Assembly (NCBI RefSeq): GCF_003171515.1
Contig: NC_089399.1
Coordinates: 3,286,001-3,350,000 of the forward strand
From: Pyrenophora tritici-repentis
Taxonomy: Eukaryota > Ascomycota > Dothideomycetes > Pleosporales > Pleosporaceae
Length of the DNA stretch: 64,000 nt
Direction of reading: 5' to 3'
Both the position numbers and the translations under genes were made by a program. The notes under the pieces were generated by a model that saw only the letters and a list, made by a program, of their open reading frames with translations, was not told the origin of the DNA and searched no databases. This document shows positions 31,705-42,640 of the stretch, one piece after another. Position 1 is the first letter of the stretch; each line of letters opens with the position of its first letter.

Positions 31705-33105
31705 GGCGACGGAGATTAAACAGTTGCCAGCCCACAGATTTGGAATCTAGAGGTTGCGGCACGGTGTGAAGAGACAAGCCCTGGTTGCAGACGGCAAGCG
31801 TTTTGTAGCTTCTACCAAAGCCGTAGGGCATTTGGTGGCGAGTAATGAATTACACTACAAGCCAAATGGCGAGCTTAGAGATGTTGCTTCCATGCTCATG
31901 GACGCACGGCGGTTGATGCGGACAGCCTCTTCTGCAACGTTCTGTGATGCTTGTAGGCGGAATACAGATTAATTGTCCAATCGCGGGATATACAGATCGT
32001 TACCGCGCTGGAGACAAAGGGATGAAGGATGCTAGCCGATGTACCCAGATGCTGTAAACAGCGTAGTGTTCGAAGAGTTGAAAGACGAGATGCAAGCCCT
32101 GCATTAATTTATCTAGATGGTGTGACCTAGATGCTTGGCTGCTTGAGGGGATCATGTTCCTGGCTCCCGCTAGATCAGGGACCGCAGCCATGATATATTC
32201 GCGCACGGCGCAATTATTTGACATGGAATTCTCAAATGACTGTCTTTGTGTCGATACATATACTTCAAGAATCAGATGGGTAAGCTGACGTGGTGAAGGT
32301 GAAGGGGGCCAAAGTTCGGGTGGCAACGGTTCGGCTAGTTAACTCCGTGTCCCGCAAACCGTGCCTCTTTGGCATTGCGGCACAGTTTGCGGGCGAGCCT
32401 GTCTACCGGTTCAGTATCAATCCTTCACCTCGCCCACGGCAACAACCCTTTTTCCAGTACTACCTGTCCACGTTCTGGAATTGCTTGCCCAGTTTTTATG
32501 GAAGAAGGGCAGGTGCATTGCTTTCCGTCGCGTGTAAGCATGCGCAACCACTCCGCGTTAGTATCACGTCCATCAGCCGCCCATCAGCCTTGCTTGTGAA
32601 ACCATAATCTTTATCCTAATCCTTGAAATCCAATGTTCGTGGCAAGATTCCCGTTGTCGGGCCGGCTGTCGAGCGACTCACCTGCTCTGGACACCCTGTC
32701 ATGATTTCATCCGTCAGCACACGCCGCGCGTATGAAGTCGCTCGGAGAAGATCTGGAAGAGATACGATGGATCGTATCTCACGGTTACTCGCTTATAAAC
32801 TCATACAGCAAAGCATAGTTGGCGTAAGGTATATCCAAGCAGCTGTGCCTCTTCCTGCCTGCCTTGCAATCAAATGAGCATGCGATGCCTCCCACTGCTG
32901 TACCAGCACGATGGTTCGGTCGACCCACCCGAGTGTACCTTTGTTTAGTGAATTATGAAGGATGGGAATTATAATTCATGTACACTGAGACGCTGATCTC
33001 CAAGGCTACACGCTTATCTTCATCCTTTCGCTTCATCGCCATCTTTGATCGTCGTTTAGCCCTCTGTTTTTACAACTTCCAACTCCCATCAACCGACTAT
33101 TTACA
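31705..33105. other. Divergent upstream region
   Basis: This lies between the leftward FAD oxidase and the rightward rhodopsin-like gene. I found no gene. A C/T-rich leader precedes 33106. Confidence 0.45.
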
Positions 33106-34322
33106 ATGACATCCAAGGCTGAAGAGTCAGCGCGCCAAAACACTTCCTTCTCTTCGGAGACTGTACAAGCGGTGGGCTATGCAACCCTCGCCGTAGTATC
33201 AGCGGTCGTGGTCGCACGTATCGCGTTGCAATATGCCCGGCCAAGAAAGATAGCAGCCGAAGATTACTGGATGGCTTTCGCATATATTTTATTCGTCGCG
33301 CAGTGCATCTTGTACATTATTTTGTCACCCAAACGAGAAAGAGTATGACAGTACACGAACGGCGACATAGGGCCATACCCAAGACTCAAGGAAGATGCTT
33401 ACTTGATTGGGAGGTTGATCTTCCCCGCTCTCCTCTTTTTCTGGACCATATTGTGGAGTGTGAAGTTTGGACTGTTGCTTCGGTACAGAAAGTTATTCGC
33501 TGGGCTGCCTGGGCTTTACAACAGGATTTGGTGGTTTCTTGTTGTCTTTTGCGCCTTTGTGAGTTGACAACCATTCTTTATATTCCTAATAACACTCTAA
33601 CATCGCCTTTCTCACGTCTTGTGAGACATTGGGTAGCTTTTTTGGAGGAGGGAAGAAGAGAGGATGTAACAACAGAGTGCGACAGTTCGTCAGCATTTGG
33701 TACTCATTTGCCGCAGATACCATTACCAACATCATGTGTGAGTGCTTTCATGACTCATTGTCAAATCCTATATTCTAATTCAGTCTCATTGTAGTGATTG
33801 CATTCCCTTGGCACTTAACATGGAGCCTTAACATGCCGCGGGGGCAGAAGACGGCCATCAGAGTCCTCTTTGCCAGCGGTATCGTTTGCATCTTCATTGC
33901 GACACTACGTGCTGCTCAAATTACCGCGAACACTATCAAGACCCACGCAACCATGGATGGTACGTGGCTTGCAGTCTGAGGAATGGCTGAGACAGCTGTC
34001 GGTAAGATCATCCATTATCCCTCGCAACTGCACTACAAAAACCAGCTCGATACTAACATCTACAGCTATAATAATCGGTGTCTGCCCCTCTTTCGCCATT
34101 ATCATCCGCGCAACCCGCAAAAATAACAAGAACCCCTCAAACGATGGAGGAGTCTTCAGCTTCCATCTCCCCACAATCGGCAGTGCCCCGACACGCCCCA
34201 AACCGAAGAAGGACCCAAACACACATGGCAGTCAGAACGAACTTGCGACGAAACCGGATAGCGCGTCTATTACCACAACAGTACATCAGGACAACGAGAG
34301 CTTTGGGGTAGCGAGGCAGTAG
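33106..34322 (+). pseudogene. Rhodopsin-domain integral membrane protein (PTH11-like), decayed
   Basis: The frames assemble into a fungal rhodopsin-domain protein with about seven hydrophobic helices: VQAVGYATLAVVSAVVVARI, WMAFAYILFVAQCILYIIL, LIGRLIFPALLFFWTILWS, WWFLVVFCAF, a loop (GSFFGGGKKRGC), FAADTITNIM, then AIRVLFASGIVCIFIATLRA and AIIIGVCPSFAIIIR. Introns at about 33555-33620, 33737-33793 and 34002-34064 fit GT-AG rules. Two in-frame stops remain: TGA near 33347 (ERV*QYTNGDIG) and TGA near 33977 (TWLAV*GMAE), where the family has Trp. The C-terminal tail is Ser/Lys-rich. Intact relatives are plasma-membrane proteins, some acting as sensors. This copy is probably not functional. Confidence 0.65.
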
Positions 34323-35197
34323 TCTGGGACGGCGGGGGACATATAATTTTGTATGACATCAATGATTCCTCTGGAAGAGAGCTCGGGGGGTCATATAGCC
34401 TTTTTTGTATTGGATTATGATGAATGAATGAAATGCAAAGCTTATCGTTATAGACTTCGATGAGTGCTGCAATGGCAGTGTCATACAGCAACGCAGTAAC
34501 CACCTACCCTGCGCCCTTCTCGATCTATTAGATCAAACCCTTCGGGCATGGCGAAGAATAATGCAGAACCTCTCAAACATTGAACTGGAGGATCAGTGCT
34601 CAACACGAAATTGGTGCTAGGTTTTCGATCTTGTATGATCATTCCGCCAACGTTTCGAACATCTCTTGTCTTCAAAGTACTTGTCTGATTTCTGAAAAGG
34701 TCCAATGACGCTTGGTCTGTAGTACCTAGACGTTCTCTTGCAAAAGATCGGTCTAGTCACACGGCTACAGCTACTGGATGCCGAAGAGCCAATAGCTTGA
34801 TCTTGTCGGCAAGGTCACACTGCGTCGTGTTGCAGCCCCACATAGCGAATGACATTTATTCGTTTCTCCTAAAGTCCATCATGTGCTGTGCTAAACTAAC
34901 TCGACATGGTCGAACTGCACCAAGCGAGCTGGCAGTGAGCAAGATGCTAGCCCAAAGCGCCTCGTGTGTGTACGAAACAATTTGCATGATTGAGTGAAGC
35001 AAGAAAAACAGACATAGGAATCAGGTTAGAGCAAGCTGCACTTTCAGAACATAGGCGAGTCACCGCTTCAACATGGATGCGAGCGTGAAGCACCGAGAGT
35101 AATACATTGTTTCGCGGTGCAAGTACTATACTGTCTATAAGTCCACCCCTACAGAACAGCCGTAGAGAAGGTCGTCTCGGACCTCAGAACGGGTTCA
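34323..35197. other. Convergent intergenic
   Basis: This holds the 3' ends of the rhodopsin-like and SnoaL-like genes. No gene or repeat was recognised. Confidence 0.45.
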
Positions 35198-35923
35198 CTA
35201 CTCAGCAGGGCCAGTGGAATTCCCTGCCAGAGCCTTCGCAAGGTCCGCTTGAAACTTCACAGAGTACGCAGAGTCGACAAACTCGTCAAAGTGAGAAACC
35301 TTCTTGCCATCTTCCGTAAAGGACAGAATCAACGCATACTCGTTTGCATACAGCCCGATTGCCGTCTGAGCCTTACTGCGGGCGTGGATGATGCATTTGT
35401 GAGTCTTAGCGTCATGCAGCTCCTCGATGACCGTAGCCTGCAGCTATGTTAGTCGTCTCACACTACCTAAGTCTGCTTGACTAGAGCGCACTGACCGTGA
35501 AGTTCACATAATTGGGCCTGATTGATTCGAAGTAGGCGCGGTATTCGTCGTTGCTCTTCCCGGTTCGGTTCATGGAGAGAGGCAGCACTTGATGCTTGCA
35601 ATCAGGGGTTCGATAAGCCAAGATGGCTTCGATGTCCCAAACATTGTAGGCTCGGATGACTTCCCGAGCTGTAGCCTGCTGAGCCACCAGACTGTAGGTG
35701 TTAGGATTGAAGTACAAATAGTTTATTGCCCTGGTTATGGTGGAGCTTATGCTGGAGAGGATGCGCTAGTGGAAAAGACTTACTTTGGCAAAGGGGTGTC
35801 GATAGAACACTGATCCAAGCTTAAGCCGATCATGATATCGCTTGGCTTCGAATTGGGGCTTGCAAGCGGCTGGGAAACAGCAAGGAGGGAGAAGGTGGTA
35901 GTAATCAGGTTGACGAGCTTCAT
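35198..35923 (-). CDS. Secreted SnoaL-like (NTF2-fold) protein, three exons
   Basis: Exons of about 35923-35784, 35730-35496 and 35437-35198 join in phase into 204 residues. Introns are gtaagt...aaccag and gtcagt...ctgcag. Exon 1 encodes a clear signal peptide (MKLVNLITTTFSLLAVSQPL). Exon 2 has the start of the cone fold (TAREVIRAYNVWDIEAILAY, then ESIRPNYVNFT). Exon 3 has the rest (ATVIEELHDAKTHKCIIHAR, then EYALILSFTEDGKKVSHFDE FV). The family covers small cyclases, isomerases and many proteins of unknown role, so the substrate is unknown. No break was found. It is one of the few intact genes in this transposon-rich interval. The start is the ATG just before the signal peptide. Confidence 0.82.
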
Positions 35924-36348
35924 GATGGCTGCTGTTTGTGACTGGGTGTATATCAGTTGAATACTCTGCGAGTATCTGAATGTCTGATACAGAAGGACAT
36001 AGATTGCGAAGAAGGTACCCTATTATATACGGCACTTAAGCCACACTAATGGCAGACAGATGGACTGCCGTGATACATCCCTTCGCTATACGCGTTGGTA
36101 TACTACGCCCTTGGTAAATAGGAGGCAAGTACTAAATTCTAAATCTAGTGAGAATATACCTATTAGGCCCTCTTTTCCTTCTTCTTTCCAGATATTATAC
36201 GCCAGTCTTAAAGTCCTCATTTTCTTCATACATCGATATATATACCTAGATCTAAATCAATGCTTATGTACCCAATGTATAAGTATCTTTTCATCACAAC
36301 TCAAGTTTGTGTCTATCACTGTTCTTTTTTACTCGGAGAATGCAATTA
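35924..36348. other. Promoter side of the SnoaL-like gene
   Basis: AT-rich intergenic DNA upstream of the leftward SnoaL-like gene. No gene was seen. Confidence 0.4.
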
Positions 36349-36356
36349 TCCAGCAC

Positions 36357-36484
36357 CAGACTTGTCAACAATCAATCAGATCGGCATGATTGATTCCTAT
36401 CTAGGTTAAAGGCTGCCTAATGAAGTAATTCTTTAACCTATATAGGAATCAATCATGTCGATCGATTGATTGTTGACAAGTCTG
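36357..36484. mobile_element. 128-bp foldback MITE, hAT-type target duplication
   Basis: The element runs from CAGACTTGTCAACAATCAAT to its mirror image ending GTTGACAAGTCTG. It is flanked by the 8-bp duplication TCCAGCAC (36349-36356 and 36485-36492). The two halves pair over about 50 bp with few mismatches, so nearly the whole element is one hairpin. The 8-bp duplication points to a hAT transposase. It encodes nothing. Confidence 0.9.
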
Positions 36485-37565
36485 TCCAGCACTAATATAC
36501 TCTCTCCTCGGGCCCCTATGTTTATCTATTATACTATACAATATAGAAGTATTTTTGTGCTCTATAGCTTCTATATGGTGTATAACAACACTTATTCCAA
36601 TTCACCTAGGTTCGAGAGCGAGCATGCCAGATCATCCGCGGAGCCAGCCCATGCTCTTGCCATGAAAGGACGACCCTTCGTCGATAATCTGCATGGATAG
36701 AACGTAGACTTTACCTTGGCAGCAATGTTTACCTGGAAACCATTATTGGCCCAGAGATGGTGAGTAGGTACCTCATGAACGCCCGTTGAAGGGCGCCCCT
36801 GTATATGCATGAGCTGCAACCTTCCGATTGGGCGTTCGGCAGGTAGCGAACGCGAGTGCGAGACCATTTGAATTCTTCCATATAGATTCACTGCGGCTAT
36901 TGCTTGTTTCTTTGTTCCAAAATCTCTGGTATGACGTTGTCAAGGGATTGTTTCGGAGGATTTTACCAATGCGGGTCTTGCCAAGAGCTGCAGTGGCTGA
37001 TGTGCATACCTCAAGGGCGAGATCCCTTCGTCTTGCGATGCACAGTACTCAAAAGAAACAGAAAGTTTCCACCAATCTGCTCCTTCTAACTCGCAGTATC
37101 TACGCGGTTTCTAATTGGTTGGATGTTCTGCTGGTCCGGTCATGGTTCTACATGCAACCTCAACCAGATTAAGCAACACTTTACCGTATAAGCGCAAGTG
37201 CGATGGATCGTCGCTCAAGAACTTCCTGAATCATGTTACTACTGACACCCAGTCCTGAACACCTCAAGCTTTCCAATGGAATCATGGCGGCAAAATCCTC
37301 CCGATTACAGGTTTTGGAATCAAATTCAATCAGGTGTTGGTTGACCGGCTTCGGAGACCTCTTAACTATGTAGACGCTGGCCTTAATTTCTCAACGTATC
37401 GATATTGCAATTGACTCAATTGTGACATCTTACTCAAAAATCCCGACGAGAAAAATGGACGGAATGGATGAACATGATCCCGGAGTATGCAGTGGAAAAG
37501 AGCAGCAGCCTAGCTCAGTAAGTGTGCAATTACCTTCACCGTGTTACTCAGAATAGCATCTAACT
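36485..37565. other. Intergenic, no supported gene
   Basis: Several short frames occur (for example 36828-37172 rightward) without recognisable domains. This may be decayed coding sequence upstream of the PKS relic, but I cannot align any of it to PKS domains. Confidence 0.35.
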
Positions 37566-37569
37566 CAAC

Positions 37570-39223
37570 ATGAAAGGCCAGTTCAGACGATTTAACGACA
37601 GCAGGCCTCTCTTGTGGCACCGCTGAAGGTCTCATAGATAGACTCCGCAACAATCAATTCAATCCGGTCACTCTCCTAGACCCACTTACCTATCTAGGTA
37701 GGGCTTAAACTCCTATAGGTAACTACTAGGCTTAAAGCGGTAATCAATCAATCCAATCTGAACCTTCTAGGACCCACTTAATTGATTGTTGCGGACTGTG
37801 CTCATAGACTCTCTCATGTACCGACTAGCCTGGTTTGCCGCTCCTCTCTCAGAGACGCCGCTACCAATGAGAAGCGCGGTAGTTATATCAGCCGACACTT
37901 CAATTTTGGAAAACTATGTCAAGGACCTGAAACCCCTGGCTCATCGAGTTCTTACGATATCTACGTCCAAGGAAATCAAAGACTATACTGTAGTGAGTAC
38001 CTTGGCTCAGGACGACGCGGTGGTGATCTACGCCCCTGCAAAAGCCGAGAAGAACGGGGACGTAGCCAGCAGAAACTTTGGTTTGGCAAGTGGCCAGCAT
38101 TTTATCTATCATGTCGAAAATCCCTAGCAGACCGAAGCTGTTTGTTGTGTTGGAGAGCAGTTACAAAGGTCAATGTCTTGATCATGTAGCGCGATACTCT
38201 CTATACGGCTTCGCACGCGCCGCTGCATCAGAACACTCGGATACCTGGGGTGGTTTGATCGACAATGAAGGAGCAGCTCTTCCTCTATCTTCCATCAGAG
38301 ATGTGCGCATGCAAGGCGTAGTTCGCGTACAGAATGGGGTCCCACAGGTTGCGCGGCTGAGGCAGTTCTCTGCGAGCGAAAAGGCCAAAAAACCCGGGAA
38401 AAGTCTTCTACCCCGGCCTGGTGGAACGTACTTAGTCACTGGTAGCTTTGAGAAGCTAGATCTTGAGGTACTTCAGTTCTTGGTCGAAAGAGGTGCTCAA
38501 AGGATCGTTGTAGTATCGCGTCACACTCTGCCGCCTCGAAAGGAGTGGCCTTCCGTTTTCGGACCGATGTCTTCAATCATCGAGCGTATCAAGCTGCTAG
38601 AAGATCGTGGTGCGACAATACATGCCCTAGCACTTGACATTGGCCTTCCGGGAGCATCATCTAAATTGACAAGCGCAATTGAGCAACTGTCACTCCCTCC
38701 AGTGTTAGGGGTTGTTCATGCTGCCGCCGTACCGGAGCATGGATACATCAAAGACACCACTTCTGACACCTATGCTACCGTCATGGCTCCAAAGATCACA
38801 AGGGCTCTGAACCTGCATGAGACTTTCCCACCAGGGACGCTTGACTTCCTCATACTCTTCTCATCGATCAATCAGGTCATTGGAACGCCGGGCCAGTCTG
38901 CAAGTGCCGCATCAAACACCTTTCTCGACGGACTAGCTATCCATCGACGGAAACAATATTGCAACACTGTCGCTATACAATCGACAGCATGGCGAGCGTC
39001 AAATACAGCTCTCATCAATCCTGAGTTACATGCTGCAGGCATCGCAGACATAACAACAGAAGAGGCCTTCCAGGCTTGGCAACTTCTTTCGGGTATTGAT
39101 ACCGACCACGCCGTTGTAACCAGGCTGAGAGTTCTCGATACTGAGGAGCCATTGCCGAGCGAAGTCTTAGCCGATGTGGTGAAACGCCGCACTACTCCGA
39201 AAGATGAACATTCGGTGGAGTGA
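37570..39223 (+). pseudogene. Orphan ketoreductase region of a 6-MSA-type polyketide synthase
   Basis: This is a C-terminal PKS remnant. The structural half of the ketoreductase begins at LIDSLMYRLAWFAAPLSETP (37801 on). The catalytic half includes GGTYLVTGSFEKLDLEVLQF (NADPH-binding glycine motif, altered), RIVVVSRHTLPPRKEW, LGVVHAAAVPEHG, LDFLILFSSINQVIGTPGQS (catalytic Ser in SS) and AASNTFLDGLAIHRRK (usual Tyr position reads N-T-F). No ketosynthase, acyltransferase, dehydratase or carrier domain is next to it. A MITE splits its 5' part, and a one-base slip near 38080-38120 separates 37786-38127 from 38078-39223. The pattern resembles partially reducing PKSs of the 6-methylsalicylate type. 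It is a relic and not a working synthase. Confidence 0.78.
37639..37800 (+). mobile_element. 162-bp MITE, copy A
   Basis: The element starts TAGACTCCGCAACAATCAAT and ends ATTGATTGTTGCGGACTGTG. Inverted ends share TCCGCAACAATCAATT perfectly, with the outermost five bases differing. It is flanked by the 8-bp duplication CTCATAGA (37631-37638 and 37801-37808). It is identical to copy B at 41529-41690, in the opposite orientation. It lies in the PKS relic: taking it out with one duplication joins ...GCTGAAGGT to CTCATAGACTCTCTC in one open frame (AEGLIDSLMYRLAW). Confidence 0.93.
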
Positions 39224-39510
39224 TTTTATGGTCTTTCGAAGCAACGCAGGCTTTATATACGGGCTGTCATCACTGCTTTCTCTTTAACTATGTGTGACAT
39301 ACCACTCATCTGCCGAAGCATGGATTACTGTTGGCAAACGAGAATATAGAATTAAATTTGCAGTCTAGTAACTCCGGATATCTAAATTTCTGTAAACGAA
39401 TATATGTGGAAAAGAACCAAACGCCGCCAAATGATGATGTTGCCCACGGAGATGTGGATTTTTTGGGCTCGGCTCCCACTCAGGCTCCAAACCAGCTCGC
39501 CACTGTACTT

Positions 39511-40227
39511 TTAGACCATAGAGCCGCCATCATCCGCAGTCGGCTCTTCCACGCTGTTTCTTGGCTCACCCGCTCGGTCCAACAAGGGTGCATATTCTTG
39601 GAACTTTGTGCCAATTTTGATGTTTCCGACTGAGAAGGACCCGTTTTGGCACTGCGGGCACGAGATGGGATATGCCGGTCCGGGCTGTAATGCATCCAGT
39701 AACTGGTTTACAACAAAATATACATGAATGAGGCTGCACAAATTAGCAAGATTCGGATGTGAAAGGGAGTAAAGAATATACAAATTGCAAATAAGAAAGT
39801 TCGTGCCGTAAGTGCCCAACATGATCATGCTGTCATCGCAATCAGAACGTATAGTCATATTTACCCAGTCCCTGTGAAAAAATTGTGAGCGTTAATCCTC
39901 AAAACGCGTTCAAATGCTAGTTGCTTACAAGATTAGGCATACGATAAGTGCAGCCGCTAGTAGTACGTCGAAAACTAGATGTACGGGAGTACCTGTAAGC
40001 CCACTAGCCTGGCATCCACACTTCTTTTCATTTGCAAGAAGGAGCGCTGAATAAGCCGCCGAGAAGAAGAATGGGATGATGCCAATGGCGGGATTAACAT
40101 CTCCCGAGCCGATACCTTGAATGAAGAGGAGAATGAAGCCAGGCGGAAAGATAGCGAGAGAAATCGCGCGTAGCGTGTGATTTTTTGATTTCTTGAAAAT
40201 GCCGAGGTTTAGGACTGGTCCTGCCAT
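39511..40227 (-). CDS. Four-helix membrane protein, two exons, unknown function
   Basis: Exon 1 (40227-39929) and exon 2 (39871-39511) join in phase across a 57-nt intron (gtaagc...ttcacag) to give 219 residues starting MAGPVLNLGIFKKSKN. Hydrophobic segments are AISLAIFPPGFILLFIQG, AIGIIPFFFSAAYSALLLA, LVFDVLLAAALIVCLIL and, in exon 2, LGTYGTNFLICNLYILYSLS. A Cys pair (KKCGCQASG) lies in the loop after helix 2. The tail is soluble with a Cys pair (ISCPQCQNGSF) and an acidic end (EEPTADDGGSMV). I do not recognise a characterised family; such small tetraspan proteins are common in Pleosporales. No break was seen. It probably sits in an internal or plasma membrane. Confidence 0.7.
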
Positions 40228-41509
40228 TGTGGTAAATTTTTCTGCGTGATTGAAAGTCTGGAATTGGAATAATTGGTCGTGAAGTAATAAGCAACGAAAT
40301 TCGGATATGGGCAATTCGAAATTACAATTCATGGCCAGGAGATAAATACATGTTGCAATGCGCGTGTCTTTCCTTGTTGAGATTAGGCAACAGCATCTTA
40401 CAGATCGGCGGGTGGCCTTGATGGCAGTGCCAAACAGCGAGGCTGTTTTCGCATGAAAAACACGGGATGTCCATGTGTACAAACGAGAATAAGTAACAGA
40501 GCCACATGTAAGAAATGGGAGTTTACGCCTGGTTCTCGTTCAAACAAGCTAGTAGTTGTCTTCATTATCGGATGTTGGTGTATGATGCAGGTGGGCGTAG
40601 CGGTTCCATGCCGATGCTGGCCACGAGAGCTTGCAGGGGACGATGAGCGCAGAGTAAATTTAGTCACATAGCTTGTGGCGAACATTTGAATCACCTGCGA
40701 TGTTGATCTCTACCTCGAAGGATTCTTTAGACTGAGACTGTTTACGGACGCCTAACTGCTGTGCGGGGGCGGCTCCACGGCTATCACTAGACCCAATCGA
40801 GACTAGTAGCAAAGACTAATCCAAAAATATCCTCGCCACAACAAGCTTTAACAGTCACATAAGTATATGTTTATCGACTAGCCTTCCGACAGCCCTCATG
40901 GCTGCAGATCATGGACTATCACTGTGGCTGTGCCTCAATGCGCGTTCCATTATGTCTCTCCACACCTTCAGATCATGATCGCTGCCCACACATCGTCTGG
41001 GTCCATCGTGAACAGGCGAGCACACATGCGTATTGTACTGCCCCCTTGTATCCATGGCTCAAGGTACCCTAAAGCTCCAGCTCTGTATTCTCTTGGTAGA
41101 CAAGATACTAGAAACACAAGTAAAGGACAAACTACACCGCTGTCTCAACACCGGGCGGGGATCAGATTTCGCAAATATTCCACTGACAATCATAAAGTCC
41201 ATGGGTAATGAACATTCGGTATCCACAGAGAAGTGCGCTTGGATCTGCAGGTGTCCCCAAGTCATTAAGCCCTAGATTAGCGCGCGGACACGGCCCGCAC
41301 CTGGGCAGCTTACATACGTACAGCCGTCAAACCCCACCTCGCACTGTCAAGACACCTTGACGTTGTTCAAAATTCCCAATTCAATATGTCATCTTTCGAT
41401 TTTGGGACCAAAAGCGCAACTAGCAGATGAAGTGGGCCGGCTAGTGTTCAAAAGCCTCGCCACCCATTCACTATCCAGGCGTCCAATTTGCTGCCACAGC
41501 TTACGATCG
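40228..41509. other. Intergenic
   Basis: This is the upstream region of the membrane protein and the flank of the SINE. No gene or RNA was identified. Short frames lack motifs. Confidence 0.4.
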
Positions 41510-41528
41510 ACGGGCCTGATATAGTAGT

Positions 41529-41690
41529 CACAGTCCGCAACAATCAATTAAGTGGGTCCTAGAAGGTTCAGATTGGATTGATTGATTACCGCTTTAAGCC
41601 TAGTAGTTACCTATAGGAGTTTAAGCCCTACCTAGATAGGTAAGTGGGTCTAGGAGAGTGACCGGATTGAATTGATTGTTGCGGAGTCTA
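41529..41690 (-). mobile_element. 162-bp MITE, copy B
   Basis: This is the exact reverse complement of copy A at 37639-37800; I see no difference over 162 bp. It is flanked by the 8-bp duplication ATAGTAGT (41521-41528 and 41691-41698), which lies in the TAG-repeat tail of the SINE. It therefore inserted after the SINE did. Confidence 0.93.
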
Positions 41691-42167
41691 ATAGTAGTAG
41701 TAGTAGTAGTATCCATTAACGTCCTTTTTCAGTCAGAGACTATGTAGGACGGTGGCCTAGGGCCGTTTGACTAGTTTTTTCCCTCTATACCCGTAGGATT
41801 TCGTTTCTTTGGTCGAGTTTGACTATGGGGGTTTGGGTTTTTTGCTTCTATACAGGAAAGAGAGAGAGACCTTGTAATAGACACCCGTTTATCTCCACCT
41901 TTGTGACCAATCCCTTTGCTATAATAACCCCGTGCTCCTAAGACTGAAAAAAACCTCGTAGGGGAAAAAGTCATGGGACCTTGAACGTTTGTTGTATATA
42001 GCGGCAGTTGCGGCATATTTTCGTCTCGGCGGTACTTTGTGGCTCGGTTGTACGGCGGCGGCTAGCGTTAAGCGTGCGGGGTATTGGTGAAAAACTTTCC
42101 AGGTTTCGAAAGGAGCCGTTCGATGTTTTTTGGTAAAGCTAGAATAATAGAATTATTATAGCGGTGA

Positions 42168-42248
42168 GGGGAGAAGGATTCGAACCTTCAACCTCTGCGA
42201 GCAAGCTAGCAGAAGCAACCAGGCGCACTACCACTGCGCCATCCCCCC
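42168..42248 (-). other. tRNA-like SINE head (pol III promoter)
   Basis: The segment folds as acceptor stem GGGGGGA/TCTCCCC, D arm GCGC/GCGC and T arm GAAGG-TTCGAAT-CCTTC. The anticodon region is not canonical: there is extra sequence (CTGGTTGCT) before a possible TCTGC/GCAGA stem, whose loop would have ten bases. It provides internal A and B boxes for RNA polymerase III. I treat it as the SINE promoter and not as a working tRNA gene. Confidence 0.75.
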
Positions 42249-42640
42249 ACGGGCCTGATATAGATTATGTTGAACTACAGGAGCAGAGGCAATATTGGGT
42301 GGCATGTCACTTATCGGACAGGCTAACGCAGATTTCCAGTCTTGTGTCCCAGCTTCAACGGGCCAGGTGCATCCCGACCATTCATACAAGGAATATGTAA
42401 TAGATATGGCCATTGATTATCTAGTTCGCACAAACATTAGGATAATATTAAGTGATTCGAATATAGTGCGTCAAGAACTCTCTGGAAGCGAATTCTATTG
42501 CGCAGAAGATACAGTCTTTCGTTGTGGAGCTACAATGCAAGGAGTCTTGTATACGATATCTCCCATGAATTGCACACTCGCTTCCCAATCTTGCTACTTC
42601 AAGATTTCCGTACTCTCATCTCCAACATCAAAAAATTGAC

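Larger units (their letters stand above)
41525..42248 (-). mobile_element. tRNA-derived SINE with LINE-type 3' tail
   Basis: The insert is flanked by a 15-bp duplication ACGGGCCTGATATAG (41510-41524 and 42249-42263). Read leftward from 42248 it begins with a tRNA-like head: acceptor GGGGGGA, A-box-like TGGCGCAGTGG, a GCGC D stem, then a B box GGTTCGAATCC in a perfect GAAGG/CCTTC T arm, and TCTCCCC closing the acceptor stem. A body of roughly 400 bp follows. The 3' end carries GTCC...AGTC-TCT-GACT...GGAC and AATGGA, the same terminal hairpin as the LINE in this window. It finishes in (TAC)n. A 162-bp MITE sits in that tail. Without the MITE and its duplication the SINE is about 550 bp. Confidence 0.88.

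Noticed and set aside
42168..42248. Stand-alone tRNA gene on the minus strand
   Set aside because: The acceptor, D and T arms fold, but the anticodon arm is not canonical and the segment is the head of an insert flanked by 15-bp duplications and ending in a LINE-type tail. It is better read as a SINE promoter.
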